Part shown: piece after piece, positions 24,021 to 32,590 of the stretch
How positions within the stretch are numbered: the stretch's first letter is position 1
How the letters are laid out: each line of letters opens with the position of its first letter
Assembly (NCBI GenBank): GCA_031366005.1
Contig: JANLZB010000073.1
Location: 1-51,783 of the forward strand
DNA: 51,783 nt
Direction: 5' to 3'
Source: JANLUX01 sp031366005
Lineage (GTDB): Bacteria > Bacteroidota > Bacteroidia > AKYH767-A > OLB10
Program-made: the position numbers and the translations under genes
The notes under the pieces: generated by a model
Told to the model about the DNA's origin: nothing
Databases searched by the model: none
What the model saw: the letters and a program-made list of their open reading frames with translations, nothing else

Positions 24021-24773
24021 ATGCATAAGATAGAATCCAAAAACGTTCATTTATATTACGGTTCATTTCATGCACTGAAGGGAATCAATATGGCTGTAGA
24101 AAAAAATACTGTCACTGCTTTGATTGGACCTTCCGGTTGTGGTAAATCAACATTTCTTCGCTTGTTTAACCGTATGAATGATCTGATTGATGATGTTAAG
24201 ATTGAAGGTGAATGTTTGATTGACGGAAAAAATATTTACAGTCGCGAAATCCATATTGAAGAATTACGCAAACGTGTAGGAATGGTTTTTCAAAAGCCAA
24301 ATCCTTTTCCTAAATCAATATTTGAAAATGTAGCGTATGGTTTACGTGTGAATGGAATCACTCATAAAAAATTTATTGAAGAACGTGTGGAACGTTCATT
24401 GCATCAGGCTGCATTGTGGGACGAAGTGAAAGATAAACTGAAAAAATCAGCAATGGAATTATCAGGCGGACAGCAGCAGCGATTGTGTATTGCACGTGCT
24501 TTATCAATTGAACCGTCAGTATTATTAATGGATGAACCTGCATCTGCTTTAGATCCTATCAGCACTGCAAAAATTGAAGAGTTGATTTACGAATTAAAAA
24601 AAGATTATACCATTATTATTGTTACACACAACATGCAGCAGGCAGGGCGAGTTAGTGATTTCACCGGTTTCTTTTACCTTGGAGAATTGATTGAATACGA
24701 TACAACGAAAAAAATATTTACTAATCCCGCACACAGGAGAACGCAGAATTATATAACAGGAAGGTTTGGATAA
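24021..24773 (+). CDS. pstB: Phosphate ABC transporter ATP-binding protein
   Basis: This 250-residue ATPase has Walker A GPSGCGKS (about 33-40), the Q-loop GMVFQKPNPFPKSIFENVAYG, which is typical for PstB, the signature LSGGQQQRLCIARAL, Walker B VLLMDEPASALD and the switch HNMQQAGR. It powers PstCA. The gene is the first after a 173-bp repeat-filled gap; the ATG lies 10 bases past a C-rich tract and has no Shine-Dalgarno sequence. Confidence 0.97.
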   Translation: MHKIESKNVHLYYGSFHALKGINMAVEKNTVTALIGPSGCGKSTFLRLFNRMNDLIDDVKIEGECLIDGKNIYSREIHIEELRKRVGMVFQKPNPFPKSIFENVAYGLRVNGITHKKFIEERVERSLHQAALWDEVKDKLKKSAMELSGGQQQRLCIARALSIEPSVLLMDEPASALDPISTAKIEELIYELKKDYTIIIVTHNMQQAGRVSDFTGFFYLGELIEYDTTKKIFTNPAHRRTQNYITGRFG

Positions 24774-24819
24774 ACGTCATCACCTCATCTCTTAATTTAT
24801 TTACTTCATCACAAAAAAA

Positions 24820-25518
24820 ATGACACACTTAGATATTGAAATAAAAAGTCTCAAAACGGACATGCTTGAAATGTTCTCACTGGTAAAAAACCAGTTAGAG
24901 AAAACCAAAGAATCGTTAGTCCACCTGGATAAAGATTTAGCACGGGAAGTAATGGTAAACGAAAAGCGTGTGAATGGTTTTGAATTGAAGTTAGATCGTG
25001 ACTGTGAAAATATCATCGCATTGCTAAGCCCACTCGCTGTTGATTTACGATTTGTTTTAGCAGCATTAAAAATTAATTCAAACCTTGAAAGAATTGGTGA
25101 TATTGCTGATGGCATTGCAAAATTTGTGCTCGACATTAAATTAGAACCGGAAAAAGAATTAGTGGAATCAACAAGGATAGTTGAAATGTTTGATGTAGCA
25201 AATGCAATGATTGTGGATGTGATGAATGCTTTTGATAAAGAAGATACGGCATTGGCAAGAAGCGTTTTCAAGAAGGACGAAATTTTAGATGAGATAAACG
25301 AACAGGCAAATATGGCTGTCGCAGAGTTCATCCGTGCGCACCAGGATAGAATTAACCAAAGCTTATATACATTGAGTGCGATAAGAAAATTAGAGAGGGT
25401 AGGGGATCAATGTAAAAATATTGCAGAGGAAATTATTTTTTACGTGGAAGCAAAAGTGCTCAAGCACAAAACACATTCTCAAAAACAGGAATTGCCGGGA
25501 AAAGAAGAAATTGAATAA
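24820..25518 (+). CDS. phoU: Phosphate-signalling protein PhoU
   Basis: The all-helical 232-residue protein consists of two PhoU repeats; the first includes DLAREVM..EKRVNGFELKLDRDCENIIALLSPLAVDLRFVLAALKINSNLERIGDIADGIA, the second RSVFKKDEILDEINEQAN and LSAIRKLERVGDQCKNIAEEIIFYVEAK. The two E/DRxGD motifs are the metal-binding hallmarks. PhoU links Pst activity to the phosphate two-component system and limits uptake. No PhoB/PhoR pair is in the window. It ends the phosphate locus. Confidence 0.95.
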   Translation: MTHLDIEIKSLKTDMLEMFSLVKNQLEKTKESLVHLDKDLAREVMVNEKRVNGFELKLDRDCENIIALLSPLAVDLRFVLAALKINSNLERIGDIADGIAKFVLDIKLEPEKELVESTRIVEMFDVANAMIVDVMNAFDKEDTALARSVFKKDEILDEINEQANMAVAEFIRAHQDRINQSLYTLSAIRKLERVGDQCKNIAEEIIFYVEAKVLKHKTHSQKQELPGKEEIE

Positions 25519-25533
25519 ATTTATTTCCTTGCT

Positions 25534-25674
25534 GTCATTCTGAAAGAAACTTGTGTTATAGCATCATTAAGTTTATTAACTCAGAAAGGTAATTTATCAA
25601 TAAATGTTTCGCTCAAACTATTTTGCAAACAAAAACTCTTATCTAACTATTACACAAGTTTCTTTCAGAATGAC
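25534..25674. repeat. 141-bp non-coding element bounded by perfect 22-bp inverted repeats
   Basis: The arms at 25534-25555 and 25653-25674 are identical to those of the element at 86-252. Only part of the interior, TAAGAGTT near one arm, is shared in reverse orientation. It fills almost the whole gap between phoU and suhB, which converge, so in RNA from either strand it could fold into a long hairpin that ends or protects both transcripts. Confidence 0.8.
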
Positions 25675-25682
25675 AACTTTAC

Positions 25683-26477
25683 TTAGGAATTAAATTTCTC
25701 TTTTACTACCGACAGAAATTCTTCATAAATTCCTTTGTTGGTTGTAATAATTTCTTTTCCAAAAAGAAAATTATCTCCACCATTAAAATCACAGACTTTT
25801 CCTCCGGCTTCCTCAACAATGAAAGCACCTGCGGCAACATCCCACGCATTTAATCCATATTCATAAAAACCTTCCAGGCGTCCGCACGCAACATAGGCAA
25901 TGTCAACAGCGGCTGAACCTAATCTTCGTAAGCCATGTGTGTTACGCATGCAAAAATCAAATACTTCCATGTAGGGTTTCATGCGGCTGAAATTGGTGTA
26001 AGGAAATCCTGTTGCAAGCAATGAATCTTTCAAAGCATTTTTTTCTGAGACATAAATTCTTTTTCCGTTCAACCATGCACCACCCGCGCGCCATGCATAA
26101 AAACATTCATCTAAATTGATTTCATAAATAACACCGAGACATAATTTGCCATTATCTGTTAAGCCAATACTTACACAGAAAGGTGGTAAGCCATGTACAA
26201 AATTTGTGGTTCCGTCAAGCGGATCAATGATCCATTGATAACGTTTACCTACAATGTTTGATGTATTTTCTTCGGTGATAAATCCAGCTTCATCAATCAA
26301 TGGCTGCAATGATTTTACAATCATCTGCTCTGCATTTTTATCTACATAAGAAACAAGATCATTCATTCCTTTGTGTTCAACAAATGATGCTTTAAAATTT
26401 TTTCTTTCCTCACGGATAAAAGCTCCTGCTTCACAAGCAATGGAGTTAACAGATTTACAAAGCTGTTCCAGGTTCAT
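25683..26477 (-). CDS. suhB: Inositol monophosphatase family protein
   Basis: This 264-residue protein has the metal-site motifs EENTS (near 69-73), WIIDPLDGTTNFVHGLPPFCVSIGL and WDVAAGAFIVEEAGGKV, all typical of the inositol monophosphatase/SuhB group. It is likely cytosolic and dephosphorylates inositol phosphate or related substrates; in some bacteria SuhB also takes part in rRNA antitermination. The start overlaps the lgt stop by 4 bp, so it is last in the mtaB-lgt-suhB run. The related CysQ group is possible but the motifs favour SuhB. Confidence 0.9.
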   Translation of the reverse strand: MNLEQLCKSVNSIACEAGAFIREERKNFKASFVEHKGMNDLVSYVDKNAEQMIVKSLQPLIDEAGFITEENTSNIVGKRYQWIIDPLDGTTNFVHGLPPFCVSIGLTDNGKLCLGVIYEINLDECFYAWRAGGAWLNGKRIYVSEKNALKDSLLATGFPYTNFSRMKPYMEVFDFCMRNTHGLRRLGSAAVDIAYVACGRLEGFYEYGLNAWDVAAGAFIVEEAGGKVCDFNGGDNFLFGKEIITTNKGIYEEFLSVVKEKFNS

Positions 26478-27637
26478 GATTGAATAATGCGTTGGTTTTT
26501 TTTTCTTGATAAATAAATAATTCCTGTTATTCCTATAATCATCATTATAAAAGAAATTATTTCTGCCTGAGTAATTCCAAAACTACCAAGGTGGTATTTG
26601 TTATTGACTCGGATCTTTTCAATTAAAAAACGTTCCATGCCTGTTAACAATAAATAAATACTTGTCATTAAACCTGGCACATTTAATTTTTTGCGAATGC
26701 TCCAGAGAAAAAAGAAAAGTAAAATGCAAACAATGGCTTCATATAATGGAGTAGGATAAACTGCATCAGGCAACATGTGGCAATGCCGGCCTTCACAACC
26801 GGGTATTGGCAAGCCTTCATTGATTACATTGTTAGGATAGTTATAAGCCCATGCCCAGTCAGGCATCCACCTTAACCAGTCGGGTTTTGGATGCAGGTTT
26901 GCAATTCCCCAATCTCCATCACCTGCAAGATGACAACCGATACGACCTGTTCCATACGCTAACATCAGTGCAGGAGTAATTGAATCAGAAAGATGAATAG
27001 CAGCAATATTATGCTTGCGTCCGTACCATACAATGGCGATGGTTGCGAAAATAAATCCTCCATACCACGTTAGTCCGCTGAATGATATTAATGCATCAAG
27101 CGGATCTCGCATCAATTCATCAATATTTTCAAGGTTATGAAAAATCTTAGCACCAAGAATTCCAAAAATTGCTGCAAGCATGGTAATGTTGCCGACCAGC
27201 TCATAAGGATGCATTGTTATTTCCTCATACTTGGGTTCTGCTAATTTTTCTTTTTCTTTTTCACGGTAACGAAGCCAGGCAGAAAATGCAGCTATTGCAA
27301 TTCCAAATAATAAATTTCCCTTTGAAGATAGTAATACACCTTGTGTGTCATTCACAAATTCAGTGTAGTGATTAAATATATATCCTGCTTTGAAACCAAT
27401 AATAAAACCAACTAAACCGGATGAGAAAAGTTCCATTACAGTTGCAGGCGAGCCCACAACAATTCTTTTTGTAAAAGGTTTAATCAATCCTAAATTTTCT
27501 TTTCGTTTTAGCTCTAATGACATAATCCATGCAGCAATCAAAAATGAAAAAGCCATCATGAAACCAAAGGTTTGTATCGGAAGAGCAATGTGAATCCCGA
27601 AAAGGTCTTGTAATAAATCAGAGATAGTAGGGTACAC
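26474..27637 (-). CDS. lgt: Prolipoprotein diacylglyceryl transferase
   Basis: This 387-residue polytopic protein is longer than the common 260-290 residues. The Lgt signature GRIGCHLAGDGDWG is present, with IRVNNKYHLGSFGITQAEIISF at the C-terminus. Lgt moves diacylglycerol from phosphatidylglycerol to the lipobox cysteine, the first step in lipoprotein maturation. The extra length comes from a loop around 120-145 and a region near 245-290 (PNNVINEGLPIPGCEGRHCHM) that is common in this phylum. It begins five bases after mtaB. Confidence 0.93.
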   Translation of the reverse strand: MYPTISDLLQDLFGIHIALPIQTFGFMMAFSFLIAAWIMSLELKRKENLGLIKPFTKRIVVGSPATVMELFSSGLVGFIIGFKAGYIFNHYTEFVNDTQGVLLSSKGNLLFGIAIAAFSAWLRYREKEKEKLAEPKYEEITMHPYELVGNITMLAAIFGILGAKIFHNLENIDELMRDPLDALISFSGLTWYGGFIFATIAIVWYGRKHNIAAIHLSDSITPALMLAYGTGRIGCHLAGDGDWGIANLHPKPDWLRWMPDWAWAYNYPNNVINEGLPIPGCEGRHCHMLPDAVYPTPLYEAIVCILLFFFLWSIRKKLNVPGLMTSIYLLLTGMERFLIEKIRVNNKYHLGSFGITQAEIISFIMMIIGITGIIYLSRKKNQRIIQS

Positions 27638-27642
27638 TTTTT

Positions 27643-28965
27643 TTAATTCAGAATTAAGGATGCAGAATTAAGAATGGTAACGTTTACAGACATGTCCTCA
27701 TCAATTTCTTTTAATTCCACTTCCATTATTTGATTTATAAGTGAAGGATCATAAGTTGTTTTAACTTTCACATAGTTTTCAGTATAACCATGCATCATTC
27801 CTCCCGATGAATCGGGATGATGACCGGCTTCAAACAAAACGTTAAATGATTTTCCAAGCTGTTGCTGATAGAAACTTCGTAATTTTTTTTCTGACAAAAT
27901 GCGAAGCATCTTATTCCGTTTTTTACGTTCATGGATGGGTACTACTCTATCCAATGTGAGTGCATGTGTATGATCACGTTCAGAATAGGTAAACACGTGC
28001 AGGTAAGAAATATCTAGTGCATTTAAGAAGTTGTATGTTTCCAGAAAATCTTCTTCCGTTTCACCGGGAAAACCAACGATCACATCCACACCGATGCAAC
28101 AATGCGGCAACAATGATTTAATAGTCGCAACACGATCTGCATATAGCTGGCGCAAATATCTTCTGCGCATCAGTTTTAATATTTTATCTGAACCACTTTG
28201 CAATGGAATATGAAAATGCGGAACAAACTTTTTTGATTGTGCAACAAATGAAATGATTTCGTTGTTCAGCAAATTTGGTTCGATGGATGAAATACGAAAG
28301 CGTTCGATACCATCAACATTATCCAATGCCTGAACTAAATCATAAAAATGGGAGCCGTTATTTTTAAAATCACCAAGGTTTACTCCGGTAAGCACAATTT
28401 CTTTTGCTCCGGTTTCTGCAATCAGATTTACCTGTTCCACTATATGTTGCAAAGTATCACTTCTGCTGTTGCCTCTTGCTAAAGGAATGGTGCAAAAGGA
28501 GCAACTGTAATCACAACCATCCTGCACTTTTAAAAACACGCGTGTGCGATCATCTAATGAATGCGAACTGATGAAAACATTGGCATCAGCAATTTCGCAA
28601 GCCATTACGTTTGCTTTATTTCGTTTCTCAACATTTGCGAGATAAGAAATGATATTAAACTTTTCTGTTGCGCCAAGCACTAAGTCAACACCGGGAATAT
28701 TTGCGATTGACTCAGGTTTAAGCTGGGCATAACAACCCACAATTACAACAAATGTTTCAGGATTTGTTGCCAATGCACGGTTAACAATTGTTTTGCATTC
28801 GCGATCAGCATTTTCTGTTACAGAACAGGTATTTATTACAGCAACATTTGAAGGTTCATGAAACTCCACACGCTTCCATCCTGCATCACGAAAGGAACGG
28901 GCAATAGTGGATGTCTCGCTAAAGTTAAGCTTGCAGCCTAATGTATGAAAGGAAACTGTTCGCAT
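27643..28965 (-). CDS. mtaB: tRNA threonylcarbamoyladenosine methylthiotransferase
   Basis: With the ATG at 28965 the product has 440 residues. FHTLGCKLN, INTCSVTENADRECK and VVGCYAQLKP carry the three Cys of the N-terminal Fe-S cluster, and CDYSCSFCTIPLARG carries the radical-SAM CxxxCxxC. CKLN and the length point to MtaB, which adds the 2-methylthio group to t6A37 of tRNA, rather than MiaB or RimO. The chosen start lies eight bases after a TATTTTTG box, so the 23-codon upstream extension is rejected. The last codons run into a small AT-rich repeat. Confidence 0.93.
   Translation of the reverse strand: MRTVSFHTLGCKLNFSETSTIARSFRDAGWKRVEFHEPSNVAVINTCSVTENADRECKTIVNRALATNPETFVVIVGCYAQLKPESIANIPGVDLVLGATEKFNIISYLANVEKRNKANVMACEIADANVFISSHSLDDRTRVFLKVQDGCDYSCSFCTIPLARGNSRSDTLQHIVEQVNLIAETGAKEIVLTGVNLGDFKNNGSHFYDLVQALDNVDGIERFRISSIEPNLLNNEIISFVAQSKKFVPHFHIPLQSGSDKILKLMRRRYLRQLYADRVATIKSLLPHCCIGVDVIVGFPGETEEDFLETYNFLNALDISYLHVFTYSERDHTHALTLDRVVPIHERKKRNKMLRILSEKKLRSFYQQQLGKSFNVLFEAGHHPDSSGGMMHGYTENYVKVKTTYDPSLINQIMEVELKEIDEDMSVNVTILNSASLILN
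27645..27676. repeat. AATTMAGAATT-type microrepeat overlapping the mtaB 3' end
   Basis: AATTCAGAATTAAGGATGCAGAATTAAG is built from related GAATTAAG/GAATTCAG units and covers the mtaB stop codon, so the final residues (NSASLILN) are repeat-encoded. A related AT-rich run, AATAACTCATAACTCATAATT, occurs near 51041-51061. Confidence 0.55.
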
Positions 28966-28973
28966 TGAGGGCG

Positions 28974-28981
28974 CAAAAATA
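28974..28981 (-). promoter_or_regulatory. Candidate -7 box of mtaB
   Basis: TATTTTTG on the minus strand lies eight bases upstream of the mtaB ATG and mirrors the box of the divergent ligase gene. The two promoters share a 139-bp divergent region. No clear -33 TTTG is seen. Confidence 0.5.
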
Positions 28982-29089
28982 GGCGAAATCAGGTTTATAG
29001 TTTTCGCGATTATAGATGTAAAATGCGCAAACAAATTTTTTTTGCGTTTTATTTACTTAACGCTTCTTATCAGTTAAACACTAATCCGC

Positions 29090-29097
29090 TATTTTTG
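29090..29097 (+). promoter_or_regulatory. Candidate -7 box of the tandem ligase gene
   Basis: TATTTTTG ends seven bases before the ATG at 29105, implying a very short or absent leader. A -33 TTTG is not obvious. Confidence 0.5.
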
Positions 29098-29104
29098 AAT
29101 CCTA

Positions 29105-31807
29105 ATGAGTAAACTTAAAATAGGAGTGGTATTTGGCGGTATTTCACGTGAACGTGAAGTGTCGTTTGCAGGTGGCAGGACAGTGTATGATAATCTGGAT
29201 AAATCACTCTTTGAACCTATTCCTCTCTTTATTGACAGCTTTGGAAATATAATTCTTCTCAGTTGGGAATACGTTTATAAAGGCAGCATCCGCGATTTTT
29301 ATCCACCTGCAGAATCTCTACCTCCATCCACTAACGAATACCAGGTGTATGCAGAAAGTCTTGGCAATGCTGATATCAATGAACAGATAAAACTCATTAA
29401 TAAAGTCGGGTCAAAAGTTGAACCAAGTGCTTTAAATTCTTTAATTGATCTTGCATTTTTATGCCTCCATGGAGCTGACGGTGAGGATGGGCGCATACAA
29501 GGTTTGCTTGAGTTTTTACGGATTCCGTATACCGGTTCGGGAATTCTTTCATCAGCAATCGGGATGAATAAAGCAGTGCAGAAACAACTGATGAAAAATG
29601 CAGGTTTTGATGTGCCGCGTTTTATAACTATTGATCGTAATGATTGGTTTAACCAATCACAAAAAGAAAAATTTCTAAAGCAGATTGACAATGAAATAAA
29701 TTTTCCTTGTGTAATTAAATCAGCTAACCAGGGATCGAGTATTGGTGTGAGTGTGTTGCATGAAAATAATGAGCAGTCATTTATTAATGCAGTAAATAAA
29801 AGTTTTTTTATAAGAGTGATCACGTATCGTGAATGGGAAGCGATGGATTTTGATAAGCATGTTCAATATGTTCGTGAGTTATGTGATATTAGAGAAGGAA
29901 TTGGGATACCGGTAAAGATTGGTAACCGTGTTATTTATCATCCTGAAGAATTACTTTCGGTATTGATGCATTTATTTGGTGAGCAGGAAAAAGAAGTTCT
30001 TATCGAAGCAGTGGAAGGGGAGAGCACTGTTTTAATTGAAGCGTTTATCAATGGAAAAGAATTCTCCTGCATTGTAATTGAAAATGATAACAGTGTGCCG
30101 ATTGCATTACCGCCAACTGAAATAAGAAAAGGAAAAGAGTTGTTTGATTACCGTTCAAAATATTTACCTGGCTTATCTAGAAAAATTACTCCCATACAAT
30201 TACCCGATGAGGAAATTAACAAGATAAGAAACCGTTGCGAAGAATTATTTAAAGCGTTATCGTTTAATGTGTATGCACGATTGGATGGTTTTATTACGGA
30301 AGAAGGAAAAATTCTTTTGAATGATCCCAACACTACAAGTGGAATGATGCCGAGCTCTTTCTTCTTTCACCAAGCCGCAGAAATCGGTTTGAATCCATCA
30401 CAGTTTATTACTTATATCATACGCACTTCGCTGCTTGCACGCATTAAAGATTTTAAACAATACAATAAAATTTATACGCTGCTTGAGCAATTGGATAGAA
30501 ACATGCAGGAGCAGCAGTCGCATCAATCTGATAAAATAAAAATTGCAGTAATACTGGGCGGTTATTCCTCTGAGCGGCATATATCAGTGGAGAGCGGAAG
30601 AAATATTTATGAAAAGCTTTCCAGCTCTGATAAGTATCAGCCTATACCAATATTTTTAAGTGGTGATGCAAACAATCATCTGATGTATCGTATTCCGATT
30701 AATATTTTATTAAAGGATAATGCAGATGATATTTTAGAAAAGATTGAGCATTATAATATTCATCCTGTTGTTAATGAAATAATAAAGAAGGCAAATAATA
30801 TTACCGAGAAATATGCAAGTGCTTCCAATCTGGAAGCACCTGTTAAGTTATCATATCACAACCTGGCAGAGATTGCTGATGGAGTATTCATCGCATTGCA
30901 TGGTCGTCCCGGTGAAGATGGTGCAGTACAACAACAGCTTGAAAAAGTTGGATTGCCTTATAATGGTTCCGGTCCTGACTCTTCACGCATCACAATTGAT
31001 AAATACCAGACCAATGAAATTCTGCGAAAGCATGGATTTAAAGTTGCCAGACATAAAATGGTAAATCTTTCCGAATGGCAAAACGATAAAGAAGCTTTTT
31101 ATTCATCTATCAAAAATGATTTTAATTTTCCTTTTATTGCAAAGCCTGTGGATGATGGTTGCAGCAGTGCTGTAAAAATTATCAGGAATGATGAGGAACT
31201 AAAAGCTTATATTGAGCTTGCCTTCCGCAATAAAGAAGAACTGAACTCAGCTGATGCAAAAATTTTACGCATTCAACCCAAAGAAGAATTTCCACGCAAA
31301 CAAACTGTTTTGTTAGAAGAATTGATAACTGCAAATGATGCACAACATTTTTTAGAAATAACCGGTGGACTTTTAACGTTGTATGATGAACAGGGAAAAA
31401 TGCAATACGAAATATTTGAAGCATCAGAGGCACTTTCGGCAGGTGATGTACTTTCATTAGAAGAAAAATTTTTAGCTGGTCAAGGCCAGAATATTACTCC
31501 GGCCCGTTATGATGATAATGGTAAAGAAAATCAATCCATCTCAGCACAAGTGAAAGCGGTTTTTGAAAAAGCTGCCAGGTTATTAAATATTGAAGGCTAT
31601 GCACGCATTGATGCCTTTGTCAGGATTTTTGAAGATGCAAAAGTGGAAGTTGTTTTTATTGAAGTGAATTCATTGCCCGGAATGACACCTGCTACCTGTA
31701 TTTTCCACCAGGCTGCAATTGCTCATTATAAACCTTATGAATTTATTGACAGGATTCTGGATTTCGGTTTCAGGAAATCAAATCAAAATGCACGTGTATT
31801 AAATTAA
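29105..31807 (+). CDS. Tandem (double-length) D-alanine--D-alanine ligase-like protein
   Basis: The 900-residue protein contains two Ddl/ATP-grasp units, about 1-470 and 477-900. Unit 1 has GGISREREVSFAGG, CLHGADGEDGRIQGLLE, IPYTGSG, VIKSANQGSSIGV, GKEFSCIV, DYRSKYLPGLSRKITP and LNDPNTTSGMMPSS. Unit 2 has GGYSSERHISVESG, ALHGRPGEDGAVQQQLE, LPYNGSG, AKPVDDGCSSAV, LEEKFLAG and FIEVNSLPGMTPAT. Unit 1 has Asp in place of the first metal Glu and an insertion of about 70 residues; unit 2 lacks the GxE block. A single Ddl normally has 300-370 residues. The PASTA gene and rluD downstream suggest it occupies the usual ddl locus and makes the D-Ala-D-Ala dipeptide. Confidence 0.88.
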   Translation: MSKLKIGVVFGGISREREVSFAGGRTVYDNLDKSLFEPIPLFIDSFGNIILLSWEYVYKGSIRDFYPPAESLPPSTNEYQVYAESLGNADINEQIKLINKVGSKVEPSALNSLIDLAFLCLHGADGEDGRIQGLLEFLRIPYTGSGILSSAIGMNKAVQKQLMKNAGFDVPRFITIDRNDWFNQSQKEKFLKQIDNEINFPCVIKSANQGSSIGVSVLHENNEQSFINAVNKSFFIRVITYREWEAMDFDKHVQYVRELCDIREGIGIPVKIGNRVIYHPEELLSVLMHLFGEQEKEVLIEAVEGESTVLIEAFINGKEFSCIVIENDNSVPIALPPTEIRKGKELFDYRSKYLPGLSRKITPIQLPDEEINKIRNRCEELFKALSFNVYARLDGFITEEGKILLNDPNTTSGMMPSSFFFHQAAEIGLNPSQFITYIIRTSLLARIKDFKQYNKIYTLLEQLDRNMQEQQSHQSDKIKIAVILGGYSSERHISVESGRNIYEKLSSSDKYQPIPIFLSGDANNHLMYRIPINILLKDNADDILEKIEHYNIHPVVNEIIKKANNITEKYASASNLEAPVKLSYHNLAEIADGVFIALHGRPGEDGAVQQQLEKVGLPYNGSGPDSSRITIDKYQTNEILRKHGFKVARHKMVNLSEWQNDKEAFYSSIKNDFNFPFIAKPVDDGCSSAVKIIRNDEELKAYIELAFRNKEELNSADAKILRIQPKEEFPRKQTVLLEELITANDAQHFLEITGGLLTLYDEQGKMQYEIFEASEALSAGDVLSLEEKFLAGQGQNITPARYDDNGKENQSISAQVKAVFEKAARLLNIEGYARIDAFVRIFEDAKVEVVFIEVNSLPGMTPATCIFHQAAIAHYKPYEFIDRILDFGFRKSNQNARVLN

Positions 31808-31812
31808 TTATT

Positions 31813-32574
31813 ATGCAGAATGTAATCGCATTTTTAAAATCAAAAACATTTGTTGTGCAGCTGTTGCTTGCAACGCTTTTTCTTGTGCTCGTTTTTGTTT
31901 TTACTTATAACTGGTTAGGGGCATACACAAAACACGGACAAACAGTTACCGTTCCTAACTTGAAAGACATGAAACTTTCGCAATTAGAAAATTTTTTGAA
32001 AGACAGAAATCTTTCTTATAAAGTGGCAGACTCTTCTGTATTTATTTTGGATAAACCTCCAGGCATTGTGGTGGAACAGGATCCATTACCAAATTCTCAC
32101 GTTAAGGAAAACAGAACCATTTATGTTACTATTACACGAACTGTTCCTCCAAAAGTTCACTTACCAAATTTAATTGATGTATCACAAAGGCAGGCTGAAG
32201 CCATACTTGGTTCCTATGGTTTGAAAGCGGGAACAATAACTTATAAGGCAGACCTGGCAAAAAATGCTGTGCTTGAAATGAGCATGAATGGTAAACCCTT
32301 AAAGCCCGGTAATGAAATTCCCAAAGGATCAACCATTGATTTTGTTCTGGGTGACGGCATAGGTAATACTGAAGTTTCAATTCCGAATCTTGTAGGGCTC
32401 AGTTATGATGAAGCTTTATTTGTATTGAAGGGTTCAGGTTTGACACAGGGCATGGTAATATATGATTCGAATGTGCGTGATTCTTCTAACGCTATAGTAT
32501 ATAAACAAAGCCCTGCACAGGGTGAAAGCATAAATCTGAAACAAGGTGAATCAATTGATTTGTATCTCAAGTAA
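31813..32574 (+). CDS. PASTA-domain membrane protein
   Basis: This 253-residue protein has one N-terminal membrane helix (about 14-36) followed by three PASTA domains (about 44-112, 115-182 and 185-253). Each begins with a (V/L/I)PNL(K/I/V)(D/G) strand, and P.G.(I)V..(Q)(D/S)P is seen in the first and third. PASTA domains bind peptidoglycan stem peptides or act as spacers. No kinase or transpeptidase domain is attached. It starts five bases after the ligase gene, so a shared transcript and a cell-wall role are likely. Confidence 0.9.
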   Translation: MQNVIAFLKSKTFVVQLLLATLFLVLVFVFTYNWLGAYTKHGQTVTVPNLKDMKLSQLENFLKDRNLSYKVADSSVFILDKPPGIVVEQDPLPNSHVKENRTIYVTITRTVPPKVHLPNLIDVSQRQAEAILGSYGLKAGTITYKADLAKNAVLEMSMNGKPLKPGNEIPKGSTIDFVLGDGIGNTEVSIPNLVGLSYDEALFVLKGSGLTQGMVIYDSNVRDSSNAIVYKQSPAQGESINLKQGESIDLYLK

Positions 32575-32590
32575 AATAAAATTAACAGCA

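Noticed and set aside
24801..25331. 176-codon minus-strand frame antisense to phoU
   Set aside because: It is a Ser/Phe/Ile-rich shadow of the phoU frame; phoU has clear family motifs.
29299..29823. 174-codon minus-strand frame antisense to the tandem ligase
   Set aside because: It is a shadow of a strongly conserved ATP-grasp coding region.
32546..32590. Fifteen-codon upstream extension of the T9SS gene that overlaps the PASTA gene
   Set aside because: The signal peptide begins at the ATG at 32591; the extension would bury it and overlap a real gene.
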